The translations under genes were made by a program, and so were the position numbers. DNA of 64,000 nucleotides. Origin: Rhodeus uyekii (taxonomy: Eukaryota > Chordata > Actinopteri > Cypriniformes > Acheilognathidae). The stretch spans positions 570,501 to 634,500 of the forward strand of contig JAWRVZ010000134.1 in NCBI GenBank assembly GCA_037043235.1, read 5' to 3'. The notes beneath the pieces were generated by a model, which saw only the letters and a program-made list of their open reading frames with translations, ran no database searches and was not told the origin of the DNA. Below, piece after piece: positions 33,250 to 46,137 of the stretch (positions are counted from its first letter, which is position 1; each line of letters starts with the position of its first letter).

Positions 33250-33480
33250 TGTTTGCTGCGAAAGTCCAATAATCAGCTACGTATGGAGGGAGTTAGTCCT
33301 AAAGCAAGAAGTTTGTTAAAAAGCCAAGCTGTAGTCAACAGCCTGATGTATGTGTTGGGCTTTTCCATTTGTGAGAGGGCAGCATGCCCAGTATACAAAC
33401 TGATGTTGGTCTAGAGTGCTTACTAGTCGTTCAAAACATTTCAAAATGACAGGCATGACAGCGTTTGGTTGATAGTCATC
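33250..33480 (-). pseudogene. CR1-group LINE RT fragment
   Basis: The minus strand encodes DDYQPNAVMPVILKCFERLV, which matches the finger motif NDYRPVALT...KCFERLV seen at 4312-5821, followed by decayed sequence with LDQHQFVYWA. Stops and frame changes are frequent. Sequence 33481-33960 is probably the upstream part of the same LINE, but no firm domain was recognised there. Confidence 0.6.
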
Positions 33481-34639
33481 TTTTTTTTTTAACAGGCATG
33501 ATGGTCATGGATTTCAGGCACATAAAGACTATACAGTACATAAGGAGAGGGAGAGGTTGAAAATGTTTGCAAGTTGGTCATGACCAGCTTTTTTTTACTT
33601 ATGCTTATGTTGTTAAGTGCTCGCCATACCTTGTGTGTCTGATGTGTGTGACATGCTGGATGGCGTTTGCTGTATGCCATTCTTTTTTTTATAATCGGTG
33701 ATAGATAGAATGCTTTGACATATTCACCATGGATTGGAAATATTGCTAAAATCCTCTTCAATCTGCTGTTTGTAGTTTAGTTTTGCAGACATGATGCCAT
33801 TTTTGAGATTGGCTCTAGCAACTCTGTAAGCAGAGATATCTCCTGATTTAAAAACTATGTCCCTTGCCCTGTGCAGCTTTTTTACTTCCCTGTCCAGCCA
33901 CAGTTTCGCGTTTGGATATTCTCACTCAGTTGAGTATAAATATCACAGTGATGATAAAATCTCGGTCAGTTTGTTCTTTTGTTTACTGATAACGTCATAT
34001 AGCTGCTCCAGTGCTAGCTTAACATTCGCCTGAGGTGGTATGTATACAGCCATAACAATCACAACTGTATATTCCCTAGGCAAGTAAAAATGTTGGCATC
34101 TTAGCATTAAATATTCTAAATCTGGAGAGCAAAACTTGCAGTGATGACATATAGAGTGTATATGATTAGTTATCTTTGTTACCACAGTAACCAGAGTCCG
34201 GGTGTTAGCTGCATTTTGAGTGTTAGTTGCGGTTTTGGGGGATGGTTCACAGAACTTTGTTGGGAGAGTGATTTTGTTGGAATATATATATATCAGTGCA
34301 GTCAAATCAATAATGCAGCTGAACACACAGAACAGAAGAGGAAGGGAGAATGAAAGAGCACCAGCATTAAAAGAGGTAATTACAGTGCAGTGATTTGTGA
34401 TTTGCAATTTAGTAATTTACACTGCTTTTCAGTCATCATGTTTTTATCCGAACCAATTTTCAGTACCTGATGTTAAAAAAAATGTTAAAATAATCATAGC
34501 ATACATTTTTTTTTTCCCTGAGGTCCAATTACATTTTTTTTAAATTACAATTACAATGTACAATTCTTGTGCCCACAAAATGTTGCAGTAAAAAAAAAAA
34601 AAATTCAAGCGTGCTGCTTGAATGCGTATCGTGATGTCA
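33481..34639. other. Probable decayed LINE flank, then unassigned sequence
   Basis: 33481-33960 is collinear with the 5' side of the LINE fragment. 33960-34640 holds no recognised feature beyond A/T runs near 34510, 34590 and a short AT repeat near 34282-34292. Confidence 0.35.
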
Positions 34640-35720
34640 CCACTCAGTATTGTTTTATAAACGTGCTATCTGAGCAATGTGAACACAAATTAAAAAACAC
34701 AATTATAAGAAATATCTGATTATCCTCCGTAACTCTGTTCATACTGTTGATATCATATAATGTGTGTAAACTCTTCCGCTACAAAGGCAATGACTGCCTC
34801 TTTGTATCACATTTCAAAGAGATCCGTTATCAGCCCCACATTTACGTATCCGGAATGGAACGCTTAAACAAAGAGAATGGTTTAGCCCGATGATGATACA
34901 CCTGTGATGCCAGCATTACACCTTCTTGCTAAATGCATGACACACATGTATGCACTTAATTATGTAAGTTGACTACATAGAGTTGAAGAAAAAAGTTAAT
35001 GAAATAGAATTGTAAGAATTAATGAAGCAAAAAGTCAGACTTGAGATTGAATTGCTTCAAAAAGAACTTCAGAATTAGTAAAATACACTAATAAACACAC
35101 TGGACTATTGATGACCTTGCATGATTTATTTATTTCATTCCACAGGCAAGAGATTTACTGGCATGGTCATGATACCTGATGGTACCTGCAATAGCGAAAA
35201 AGGTCTCTTTAACAACTTGGGGTCTTAAGTGGCTTGGAAAAAAACACAAAAACACCCAAAGACTTCTTGAGTGCCAGGTAAACTTTGAGAAATGGCACGA
35301 AAGACTGTACTTTTCACAATGTTCTCCTCATCTCCAGCAGTGTAAAGGAGCGTGCCACTCGCAAAGTAGCGAAAGGCAATACACACAGTTTGAGCTGCTG
35401 TTAACACCCGACTACGACGAGTCAAACTTTTTACATAAGATAAATAATATACCCTTACGTGAAAAATTATTGATCTGATTACTGATCCTGTCTATCCTGC
35501 AATATGCGCTTAATCCTAAAAGCGCTCCGAATTATCCTTGCACTTTCAGCAACAGTTTTCTCTCATAAAAATTGACAGGACATGGCTGCAACAAACTTCC
35601 CATCTAACTTCCGTTTATAAAGCCGGGATCTAATCCTGCTAACATGAAGTAAGCCTGCTCCCGAGCAGGTTTATGCTAACGAATGGTGAACTTGTATTTC
35701 GAACTGCAGCGAGGAGAAAT
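34640..35720 (-). mobile_element. PIF/Harbinger element remnant
   Basis: Minus-strand transposase sequence (35150-35590) and, on the plus strand, a short leucine-zipper-like stretch (34985-35075: QKVRLEIELLQKELQN) that resembles the end of the Myb-like second protein of Harbinger/ISL2EU elements. Two genes on opposite strands are known for this superfamily. Terminal repeats and the three-base duplication were not found. Confidence 0.55.
35150..35590 (-). pseudogene. HARBI1-type transposase N-terminal part
   Basis: Minus-strand reading gives RIKRILQDRQD near 35530, then RRSRVLTAAQTVCIAFRYFA and SGTLLYTAGDEENIVKSTVF, and after a frame change PQVVKETFFAIAG. This is the helix-turn-helix region before the DDE core of HARBI1-like transposases. 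A GTACC donor-like word after FAIAG may be an exon end. The core is not seen downstream. Confidence 0.65.
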
Positions 35721-35779
35721 CCAATGCAATCTTCTGCTCCACAGGAGGTCACTGGTTGGGCCATGACAAATTCAGACAA

Positions 35780-35960
35780 GAATGAATGAGTTATTTATAT
35801 AGTGCTTTTCTATGTTCTGCTATACCCATAAAGCACATTACAATAATGTCAGGGGTCTCTCCTCAACCACCACCAGTGTCCAGCATCTACTTGGATGATG
35901 CGCCGACAGCCACAGTACATCAGCGCCAGTGCGCTCACCGCATACCAGCTATAGAAGGAG
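35780..35960 (-). repeat. LINE 3' UTR-type repeat, partial copy
   Basis: TTATATAGTGCTTTTCTATG, CTCCTCAACCACCACCAGTG and TGGATGATGCG match the copy at 57030-57150 in the same order, about 180 bases. Confidence 0.7.
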
Positions 35961-36341
35961 AGAGGAGAGGAGAAAGAGGAGAGAGTTTGTACCTATTCAT
36001 ATTACAGTGATTATGTGTGAACTGGGTGTTTGATGAGGGTGTGACAGGTGTGGCAGGTTAATATTCAGGTGACTGTGAACAAGTTGGTGGAGCTGGTGCT
36101 GATGGCGTGTTGTCTGAATTCATGAGAGACATGCAGAACAGCATTTTTCAGCATTCAAACTCAGAATAATCCCAGAAATGTTTCCTACTTAGGCTGCTTT
36201 TTCTTTATGATCTCAATGGGACTGAACGAATTAAGCTTTTAAAAGTCACTGTGAAAAACTAGAAAAGTAACATTTTTCAAGATTAACTGTGACCTTGTCT
36301 TAAAGCCTCAATTACCTTTTCTGCTCAGAGCTCTCAGGTTT

Positions 36342-37700
36342 GTGGGGGAAAGTAAGAGGACTCACGGATGCAGAGAAGTGGGGACTTTATTATAACAAAA
36401 CAAAAATAAAACAAAAACCACCCAAGGGGGAAAAAACAAGACAGGGTTGACTCGAACACGAACACAGAATGCACAGCCATGAAATGACTATGAAACAGCA
36501 CAAGACAGCAAACACGGAGGGGTTAAATACACACAGGAGGAAGGGTAAGTGAATGGGAAAACAGCTGCGACAAATCAAACTAATGACAAGGAAACAAGGA
36601 GTTAGGGGGTAACAGTGACAAGACATGAACACGCAGCCAATGCTGACGTGCATCGCTGCGTTCACATTGAACAAAGACAACGCAGCTGGTGACAACCAAA
36701 CACAACATGAAAGCATGCGGCCGATGAAAACACGAACCACGTGCTACAACAGTGCACACAAACATGAGAGGACGTGGTACAAGCAAAGCGTAAATTAGCA
36801 TATTCGTGACGTCATCACGCTTTACTACATTGCATACTTTCTTGCGTTCTGCATGCCTAGTGTGCTTTCTCAACAAGAATGCCCGTGTATTATCACCAAT
36901 AAACGGCTTTTAGAATTCAGGGTTTGATTCCCACTTTTCCCACTGTACTTTTTGGGAGTACAGTTTTGACTGAGACATGATAAGCCAGCCAGCTAGTTAG
37001 CTTTTGTCACAGACAGGCGCACACACACAGTGGACGAGAGTACGTGACTGAGAGTATGTGACTGCATTTGTCAAACAAATGCAGCGATTTATATTTGTGC
37101 AGTGATTTAATTATTTTTAGACCATTATATATCCCGTGCTGCCATGGCGGGATCAGCCAGCTCCGGATTCCCGCACATGTGTGATTCATTTGCATGTGGA
37201 GGAGTGAAGATCTCTTGCTCTGCCTGCATCTGGGAGCGGATGCTGCGCGAGGACTGGGCTGCCTGTGAGTGCTTTGGGATGGGGTTGGGGCCCACGGCAG
37301 CGCTCGATGCTCATTGAGAAGAGCAAGAACGATATGTGCTTTCACTTCAGAAAGTCGCCAATAACTCCAGATATAGTTACTAGTCGCTTTTTGGAAAATT
37401 TGTTGCTAGGGTGGTCTGAAAAGTCGCTATAGTGGCAAAAGAGCGCATCGCGGCCTAGCAGCAACACCCCCCCCCCCCCCATCAACAATCGCAAAAAAAA
37501 AAATTGGAGGGGGGGGGGGTGCGTCATTGGGTGGGTGGTGTCAAAAGGGAGGCCCACTGTCTAAGACTTTGAAAACCTCTGACTTAACTCGTCTGGCATG
37601 CTCACGACAAGGACGAACACACGGGTCATGAATGCCCGAACCCGACACAAAACCGAGACCGAACAAGACCATCTGGGGATTGGACATCATAACCTGCACA
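36342..37700 (-). repeat. LTR-like repeat, copy 1, interrupted
   Basis: 36342-36790 and 37590-37700 are collinear with 54510-55140 (for example GACAGCAAACAC and ACCGAACAAGACC). TTATAATAAA on the minus strand near the left end would be a polyadenylation signal, so this may be a minus-strand LTR. Between the parts lies about 800 bases of other sequence, with a short self-similar AGTCGCT stretch (37345-37430) and C, A and G runs (37466-37520). Confidence 0.5.
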
Positions 37701-38664
37701 CAAGACATTACACAGACAAAAGTGCACGCGACTCGAACACTCGAATCCGTGCGCACACACACACACAAAACATTAGACATTATGGTAATGTCAGAGCTCT
37801 GCCACAAAAAAAAAAGAAATGAGTAGATCAAATGTGGCATAACCCTGAGCAAGCTTTGTGAGTGAGAGGAGGCAAACATAAACATTTTTTACAATCTGGG
37901 CCTGTTCTAAACATTTGGAGGGCCTTGGCAAAATTTACCTTCAGTAAATTATCATCAGTTCTTTTATATTTTTTTCCCAGCTGGGTATGAACATGATTTC
38001 TGCATTATGCAATAATAAACAAATTACTTCTAGAAAGTTAAAGTGGAAGTGAAAGTCAAACTACTAAACAAACTACTGCGCACACCACGACCAAAGATCT
38101 ACAGACAATCCCAGAACCCTGCCCTGAACCCGAGCTCCTCGCCCTGCCGGCTACGCCCATGCTCCTCGCATCATGCACCACCTAAGCCAACTCCTACCAT
38201 CAGCGTGATATCACTTCAGTATTTATAATGACACAGACTGTTATATTGTGTAAAAGCACAGATTGTTTGGCATATTGTTAGCCATTCCTAGGTGTTTGCA
38301 TCAAGCATATATAGCTTGAAATTGATATTTAGAAAGTTTTATTCAAATGAAAAAGGTTGAATTTTTTTTATAATTTATAGCTTGAAAAAGCTCTAAATTA
38401 TTTTATCTTTGCCAATAGAACAATTGATCCTTATTTGGACATTTATGGTCTCAGTTACTGCACTGCATTTATTACAGCACTGTATCTTCATACAAACAGA
38501 GAGCAATGATTACTTAAGACTGCTGCACATTTCACCCCAATCACAGATCTCACTGATGTCCCCTGGGTTTACCACACATCCTACTATCTACTCCCTCTCT
38601 CTCAGTTAGATCTGTCTCTTTCTTCCTCTAATTTTCTCCACCCCCTTCCTGCCCGCTGTCGTAG
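37700..38664. other. No assigned gene
   Basis: Contains an ACACAC run near 37755 and otherwise unassigned AT-rich sequence. The end (38600-38663) is pyrimidine-rich. Confidence 0.4.
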
Positions 38665-38791
38665 ATGTGACGTTGATCAGTTTGTCGTGGGAAGCGAAGA
38701 GGAATTCTTGGAGGAGCTTGTAAAGAATCTGTGCCTGGTCATCTCTGGGTCTCTAAACGGTCCAGCATGCCTTTCTTATGAGACTCTCTAA
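38665..38791 (+). other. Candidate terminal coding exon of an unknown gene
   Basis: A long pyrimidine tract (38590-38660) ends in GTAG, a good splice acceptor. An open frame of 41 codons follows, containing DQFVVGSEEEFLEELVKNLC, and ends at a TAA (38789-38791). Codon use and the acidic, hydrophobic pattern look protein-like. I do not recognise the family, and no other exon was seen nearby, so a chance open frame is possible. Confidence 0.3.
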
Positions 38792-40505
38792 TGCGGGGCC
38801 AAATAAGAGAAATATATGGATTTGGTTGTTTGTTCACAAGAGTCTCCTAGAGACACATTTCCTGAAGCACTCTGAATTAAATATTCTCAAGCGGCGCGTG
38901 AATCGCAAGGGAGAATGCTCCACACCCACTATAATAAGCAGTACTGGCAAAGACATGTACAATCACAAGTTCACAATGTAGTGAACTCCATGTACAATCA
39001 CAAGTTCAAATCACAACCTCAATGTTTTCTTCATTATTGTGCAGTGAAGTACTGTACATGAAAATAACTTTACATTCTGTGCTGGTGGTGTTCAGTCAGT
39101 CTACCCAGTCAGCCAACTTATGCAGTTATCACATGGAGAGCTTTGGAAAGGTATACTCATCCTCTCTCATTTCCCATTCGGCAGGTTTAAAACTTGGTAT
39201 GTTTAACATTTGGTGAATAATCACAGTCTTACATTTTCTGCTCTATTCCTAGCATGCCAAAATGTTTCAATTGACCTGTGAGCAACTGCATACCAGTGCT
39301 ATTTGAGTTTTATTATAGTCATTTAGTCATTCTTTAAAACTTTTTAAAATTTCTATTTAAGTTTTACATTTAATTTTTCCCAGTTAATAATTGTATTGCC
39401 AATGCCAATGCAACAGTTCTAATTTTCATTCTGAAGTCTCTCAACTAATATTTAAATTTTAATTTTAATAAGGCTGAAATAAATTTACAAAAATATTTTG
39501 TATAGTTTAAGTTTTAGTTAATAATAAGTACTCTTCTGCACACTGATGGTAGAAACAATTTGTCACTGGAAGGCCTGGTTTATTCTTAGTAGTCTGTGAA
39601 CCCAAGCCAAAGCTTTTATCAGTGGACTCCAGCAGTACTGTGGAGCCCCCTCCCTGGAGGGAGAGTTGGAGGAAGTCATAGGATGAAAAAAGGGGTCATT
39701 AGAAGGGCCCCATGGATTCATTAAACTGCCCTAATCTTGTATATCAAGGCACTGGCCATCTCAGTACTCAGCTCTGTTAGATAGTGACTGCTGTGTCTTT
39801 CTCCTAAACGTCAGATTACGACAGCTCTATTACCTCTGCATTTCCTTTTTGTTAAAAATACCAGAACTTTGGGAGTCAAGTAAGTGCTCTTCAGTAATTA
39901 GAGATAGCAATAATTAGTAATAAAGGGTCTGGATAAACATGCAAACATAGCGATATAGGAACTTCTTCACATAACATACTGAAGCAACTACTTAAAAATG
40001 TAATGCAATGAAATTATAACATAATCTGTGTGTTCGCTGGTTAAATGTGAGCAGAAAATGAGTTTCATGTTTTTCCTGAATCCACTTGTAATGTTACGGC
40101 ACAAGTGCAAACCTCGCGTACAAAAACTGACTAAGGGAATGAGAATAAGGAGGGTGCACTAATTCCAGATTTGGACCAGCTATAAGAAGACTAAACTCGC
40201 TCAAGAGACAGGCTAACAACAAGGAGGAAAGGAAATGACAACACACTGGCTGTGTTGGGAACAGGTCAGATGTGTTGGAGAAAACAAAACATCACATCTT
40301 CACACAAAAGGGGAAACAAATTACAATGAAGACCAGCAAATTAGATTTTACCTTATTTAGTCCTATAACTGTTATCAGTTTTATTTCCTTCTTCACCATG
40401 TCCCTTTAGTGTCTCTGTGGCAATCTAATTGTTGAAAGAAATTTGAAAAAGGAATGGGATATTCATTTGCTTATAATGTTATTTGATGAGAAAGAAAATC
40501 ATAAA
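38792..40505. other. No assigned gene
   Basis: Moderately AT-rich sequence without recognised domain, repeat end or duplication. Confidence 0.4.
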
Positions 40506-40990
40506 TGTGACCCTGGTACAAATCCATCCAATCCCTTAGTGGTAGACTCATCAGCTCCTCCCATATGTTCCCAGTCCCTTGAACTCTGATTGTCTCCACC
40601 TGTAGTCACTCATCAAGGACTGCCATACTGTGTAAACCACTTTCTCAGAAGCACCCATTGTCTAGTCTCGTTGCACAGTCTTCTGTGACTTTTTGTTTTG
40701 TCCAACATTTTCATCATCCTCCATATCCACTTGGCAGTCTCAGAATTCTCTTCCATACTGGAACCATCAGAAAGATACATTGTTGTTATTTTCATACAGT
40801 GTTACCTGCTTGGCTACTTAACATATCCTTGCATTCCTGAGTTGTATTCCTTTGAAGTTTATTCAATAAAACCTTGTGTATTTCAGACCAGTCTGAAAGT
40901 GATTATTGGATTCCGGGGCTACCACCGCAGATTCCACCGACCGATAGTAGTTAAAATAGCAGCTACATCACTTGTCCACTGCCGCATCGT
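40506..40990 (+). repeat. LTR-like fragment, tentative
   Basis: It has a CT-rich first half, an AATAAAACC word near 40866 and a phrase GGATTCCGGGGCTACCACC at the end, a layout seen in fish LTRs. No matching end or target duplication was found. Confidence 0.3.
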
Positions 40991-41687
40991 CATTTAGATT
41001 TTATTATTTAGACTGTATTAAAAATAATCTAGTTCAGTTTGAGAACAGACACTACAGTACAAATAAAAACTGCAGTTATCTGTTCAATTCAGTGTAATCT
41101 GATCAAGAGTCGCAGGACAGATCAACAGCAGGAGTTAGATTTCACGTCTAGTCAAATCACTAATTAACTAAATAGCTTAAAACGACTTTGTAATGTTCTT
41201 TGATAACTTTTACATTTCACCTCTATTTGGGAGATATGATGTTATTAAATTAGTTATGAATAAATGAAACTTAATTTCCATCAATTGCCATTTATTTAAC
41301 CAGGGTTATACACGGTAATGAACTGCACCTGCTTGTGCTCATCAATGGAAACTGTGTTACATGAACGTGGTGATCAGATAAAAAATGGAATGTTAATTAT
41401 TTGTTACTTTTAAGTGTAAATCTTCATAAAATGTATGCATATATTTGTTAATATTAACATAGGTCTCATGGATTTTTGGAACACTGTGCTATGCCTGAGA
41501 CACTGCAAAAGATGCGAGCAGAATGGTCAAACACGTCCATCTTGTGCGTATTTGCGTATTGTAAAAGTAACGCGTTGAAATGAAAAAAATGCTTTCATGT
41601 GAGAACGGCCCCTTATACAAAACTGCTTGAAAATATGTTTAGCAGGAGTTTGTACAGAGCTTTCCGGATTAAGCACTCTATAACAGG
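40991..41687. other. No assigned gene
   Basis: AT-rich sequence without recognised features. Confidence 0.4.
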
Positions 41688-41692
41688 ATATG

Positions 41693-42034
41693 TGTCAGCG
41701 CCAGGCAGAGACTAGAGGGATGCAGGTGCGAGTGTGCAAAGAATTTATTGTGAAACAGAAAATATCAGTATTATAGTATAGTGACAGACGTGAACAGCGG
41801 GAAACGGAGACCAACGGCAACACAGGATACCGACGGGTCAGGTAAATGGAATACAAGACGACGATCTGACAACACATGGAAGGTAAGTGGGCATGATATA
41901 GGCAGGTAATAATGAGTAGCAGCTGATGGGGATGAGTGAGCGCGTATGTGATCAGTGACCACGCCTCCCACACTCGCTCCACGCATCCACACATGCAGAG
42001 AGAGAAGCCCACGACTTCATAAACCAATGTGACA
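41693..42034 (-). mobile_element. Short solo LTR
   Basis: It begins TGTCAGCGCC and ends AATGTGACA on the plus strand, and ATATG is duplicated at 41688-41692 and 42035-42039. AATAAA is on the minus strand (41744-41749) near the left end, so the LTR reads leftward. It is 342 bases long. The family is not known to me. Confidence 0.8.
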
Positions 42035-42244
42035 ATATGCTGCTGTGTTCATTGCTCTATCTGTTTGAAATCCTTGGATCACCATTCTGTGTATTGCTGC
42101 TTCGTGATACACAAAAATTACAAATGAATAAAACACTAGTTTGGAAGCCAGTCTCATATACTGATAGTTTATCAGTAATGTTATTCAGTGATATTACAGA
42201 TTACACTTACTTTTACAACCAATTTAACAACTTCATATTCAACT

Positions 42245-42400
42245 AAATTATGTTTGTACTGACGCTGTTTATGATAACTGGACTGAGCTGGATGATGAGT
42301 ATTTAATTTTAATTTATTAATTGATCATCTTTACAATGGAACTAAATCAACATGTAATGTGTCAATAAAGTGCTACATAACTAAAGGTGACTTGACTTTA
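42245..42400 (+). repeat. L2-type LINE 3' end
   Basis: ACTGAGCTGGATGATGA, then TCAATAAAGTGCTACATAAC and AAAGGTGACTTGACTT match the 3' end of the repeat at 42650-42930. Only the tail is present. Confidence 0.6.
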
Positions 42401-42410
42401 TATATTATAT

Positions 42411-42552
42411 ATTTGGCTGATGCTTTTATCCAAAGCGACTTACATTGCATTCAAGAAACACATTGACATTCTAATCAGTTCTTGCTTTCGCTGGGAATCA
42501 AACCCATGACCTTGGCATTGTAAACACCAATGCTCTACTGAACTACAGGAAA
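42411..42552 (-). repeat. tRNA-derived SINE, copy 1
   Basis: Read on the minus strand it starts with a tRNA-like head (box A near TAGTTCAGTAGAG, box B as GGTTTGATTCC) and ends GTCGCTTTGGATAAAAGCAT, a tail shared by fish SINEs. It is nearly identical to the copies at 43511 and 47242. Confidence 0.7.
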
Positions 42553-42589
42553 GATTGAATTCATCTTGACTTTAGCAGAATTCATGCTT

Positions 42590-42930
42590 GCTGTGTTCTC
42601 ACATTTACACAACGTTGATATAAATCTAAATTTTCTATTCAACAATATTATTGCTCAGACCATTGAATGAAAACTGAACTGAGCTGGATGATGATCACTG
42701 TTTTCTCCAGAGCTGCTGTGATACGGTAGATAAGCTAAATTAATAACTAATGATTTTTACAACCAAAATGAATCAACTCTGATCTTACAATGACACTGTT
42801 CTCTTTTAAAACTGCTGTACAGCCAAAACAAACTTTGTTGCATTATTTTCCTGTTAGCACTGTAAAGCTACTTTGAAACAATCTGTATTTTAAAAAGTCT
42901 TCTATAAATAAAGGTAACTTTACTTGACCT
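42590..42930 (+). repeat. L2-type LINE 3' region
   Basis: AACTGAGCTGGATGATGATC, ACAGCCAAAACAAACTTTG, AAGCTACTTTGAAACAATCT and ATAAATAAAGGTAACTT form the 3' end of a LINE family also present, in either orientation, at 42245, 55463-55835, 58140 and 60455. Confidence 0.65.
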
Positions 42931-43510
42931 GTCATTATGGGGTGTGGATTGTAGATTGATGTGAAAAATCATAAAATATGCAACATAAGATGAATAGTTT
43001 GTGAATCCACTGTTTTTTGGGAGCTGAATTTGTGAATTTGGAGTTGTTCAACAAGTATACAAATATCCAAAGTTCCAAAAATATTTCTGTGTGTAAAGCC
43101 ACCATTTTTTAAAGAAAGGAAATGGGAGTGTGTGTGCGTGAATGCCTATCAGGTGTCTGTGAGTGTGTAACAAGCCTTTTAAGGTATAGCACTTGAGTTT
43201 AGCGCTTGAGCAGCTGCTCAATGCAAACAGGGGTACAGTGCTGTACTGTTGTGTTTCTATGTTTTATGGAGACTTTCCATAGACATAATGATTTTTATAC
43301 TGCCCACACTGTATATGCTATCCCCTAACCCTACTCCTAAACAAAAATGTTGTATACCCACAAACATAGTCATACTATCAGTTTATTCTTTCAAGCTACA
43401 TACTACTAAAAATAATGTAGTATGTTTTTTTTAAACATGAACTTATTCAATATAAATGTATTTGAATTTATAAAACTAATAACTTGAACTAAATTAAGTA
43501 TTATTATAAT
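42931..43510. other. No assigned gene
   Basis: AT-rich sequence without recognised features. Confidence 0.4.
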
Positions 43511-43662
43511 TACATTTACATTTATGCATTTGGCAGACGCTTTTATCCAAAGAGACTTACATTGCATTCAAGAAACACATTGACATTCTAATCAGTTCTT
43601 GCTTTCCCTGGGTTCAAACCCATGACCTTGGGGTTGTAAACACCAATGCTCTACTGACTGAA
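43511..43662 (-). repeat. tRNA-derived SINE, copy 2
   Basis: Same family and orientation as 42411-42552, with a fuller tail including CATTTGGCAGACGCTTTTAT. Box B is readable as GGTTTGAACCC on the minus strand. Confidence 0.7.
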
Positions 43663-45179
43663 TTATTAGATTGTACTGAAAATTTGTCTTTTATCATGTT
43701 ATTGTGCCTGCCAATTTATGAAAGCAATCAACCACTCAAAAAGTTGCTACAAGGGACTGTCGTAACGTCACTGAACACTAAAATCAGATTTTTAGTAACA
43801 CTAAAATCATTCTGATGAACAGAGCCACAAATTTATGTCAGCCTTACCCTAGGATATCTGTTTAATTACAATGGCTATATGGGAAACCAGCTAATAGCAA
43901 CAAATGTCCAGAGTCACAACATGAGTGGGGTTCTCTTGAGAGGCATTTAACCCAGAGAGAGACCTATCATCAATGATTGTCCATTTGGGCCTGTTATGTC
44001 GTCATTGAGTGCTGTCGTTCGGCTGAGGCAAGTGGTTGGATGGATGAGGGAGGTGGAATGTGTTTACATGGAGTTTATCCCTTTGGAGGGGAGAAAGACC
44101 ACCAGGTCAGATCCCACATGAAGCCTCAGTGAAGAGCAGGGTGTTCAGGCTAGGCCAAGTGCTGCTATGTATGTGACTGGTTTGATGGACCGAAACTCTG
44201 AAAGGTATTATTAGTTAATAATATTCTGTCATAATTTACTCACGTGTCATTTAGATCTCTTAATATTTTATTTCTGAATGAAAAATGTTCTGTAATCTCT
44301 ATGTCTTGAAAGTGTAAAAAAAAAAGACATTAGTGTATGACAAGCTTTAGTCTTAATTTCTATTGTCACACACCTCAAATTCAATGATGCCTTTAGATGT
44401 GTTTTGACACTATGTTTTGACATCACTGATGGCAAATACAAAATGGTTCTCGCCTGTCATGTGACTAATCAGAACATAACAAGTTTGAAAATTGAGACCA
44501 CCAATAAGTTTAGAGAGTTCCAGCAGAGGGAAAAAAAGATCAACATAAGCTATTGTATGACTTCAGTTATGGACTACTATTATGATATGTATATATTGTA
44601 CTTTTTTGTATCTTATACAAAATTATATTATAATTTTATTGTATATAATACAATGTATATTAAAATATTAGACAGTTATATTATACTATATATTACTTTT
44701 TTGTCTTTGTTAGAGCTTGCCTATAAATCATAATTGAATTTCCTTGTATAAACAGAAGCTCACACAATTTACCAAAATGTATACCGGGTTGGAAGGATAT
44801 TCTGTTTACTAAATGGCAGCATACGTAGTGTAACAAAATGTTTGTTGGGCAGTAAACCTCTCTTTCTAACAGCAAATCTTTTGAAAAATATTAAATTGCA
44901 CAAACACCTAAGACATATGTCCAGGTAAGCAAGAATACAATTAGGAGTGCACAGTCAAATGATGCCTTACCCCTTCAGCCTTTAAACAATTTTAGTTCAG
45001 TTTCTAGAGAGAATATCCTTGACTCAAGCACGCAAAGTGGGAAACAAAACACTCAGAGTTATTGCTTCCAAATCATTTATACTTTTTACTTTACATCCCT
45101 TTAGTTTTCATGTCAATGGAAGTGGTCAAAATAGACTTGATTGTTCTATTGTAAATACAAGAGTGCAGGGTTGACCTAA
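43663..45179. other. No assigned gene
   Basis: No repeat end or domain recognised. AT-rich runs lie near 44580-44700. Confidence 0.4.
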
Positions 45180-45870
45180 CCCATACCTTGGAATCAGTCC
45201 TTCCCATCATACTTTGCACTATGATCGACAAAAACCACTGTGTTCTGGAAACATTTTCCAAAACCCTGGATTTTGTGCTTTCCTTCTGTGCTTGTTGACC
45301 ATAAAGATTTCAATGAGTGGGGAGTGAGTGGACATGTTCTCCCCATTTGCCAACACATGACATCAGCACCCAGAACCTCCATTATCATCTAATAAATGAG
45401 GGTCTAACGAGGGAGACGTGTGTAAAATGGATTAGGGGAGGTGAAGGTTATTGGGCTCGCCTCCATCAGCTCCATCAGGACAGACATGAGATGCAGGAGA
45501 AAGCTCTTGTAGCCCATCAGAAAAATTAGAGTGAATAACTTCTGAAAACATTGCGCTGTGCAGCCAAATCTCCCTGATGTAAACAAAAGGTGGGTGGCAG
45601 CCCCCAGAGCGCAGTCCTGTCAGCCAGCGGCAGCAGTGATGAATTTGTGGAGTTATCTAATTTTCCACTGTTTTAATTAGAGGCCAGGTTCCATGAGGTC
45701 TGACAGCTGGCTCTTTTATACCAATTTCTGCGAGTCTGACAAAGGAAAATGTCTGTGGCCACTGCCACCAAGCTTTGCGTCTGACCTGAGCCTGTGCACA
45801 CGTCCATAAACACAGCTTGCTTTATTCATCTCTCGCTCATTGTTTCACTTTTTTCAAAAAGATTGCACTC
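45180..45870. other. Candidate conserved non-coding sequence
   Basis: This stretch has balanced composition, no repeat match within the window, and dense transcription-factor-like words, for example TTTTAATTAGAGG (homeodomain core) and CTGACAGCTGG (TALE/E-box type) near 45670-45710. It has short open frames without domains. The idea that it is a conserved regulatory element is inference from composition only. Confidence 0.3.
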
Positions 45871-46086
45871 ACAGCAATCTCAGAATATATAAATATTTCT
45901 GAAAGCACTTCAACAACGCTTTTACGTAAATGTAGGCCTGACAATGCTGTGCAAATAGATTAAATTTTTTATTATTTAATCTACCCATATTGGCTCTTTA
46001 TTTTCTACATGGAATTTAGAAATATTATTTATCATGTTATACAAGTTAGAAAGACCTATACTTTATTTTTGAGAAACTCATAAATC

Positions 46087-46137
<51 letters not shown>

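Noticed and set aside
40506..40990. A complete solo LTR
   Set aside because: No inverted ends or target duplication could be found, so only a tentative fragment is listed.
44404..44733. Open frame of 109 codons
   Set aside because: Very Tyr/Ile-rich from AT-rich DNA, with no motif.
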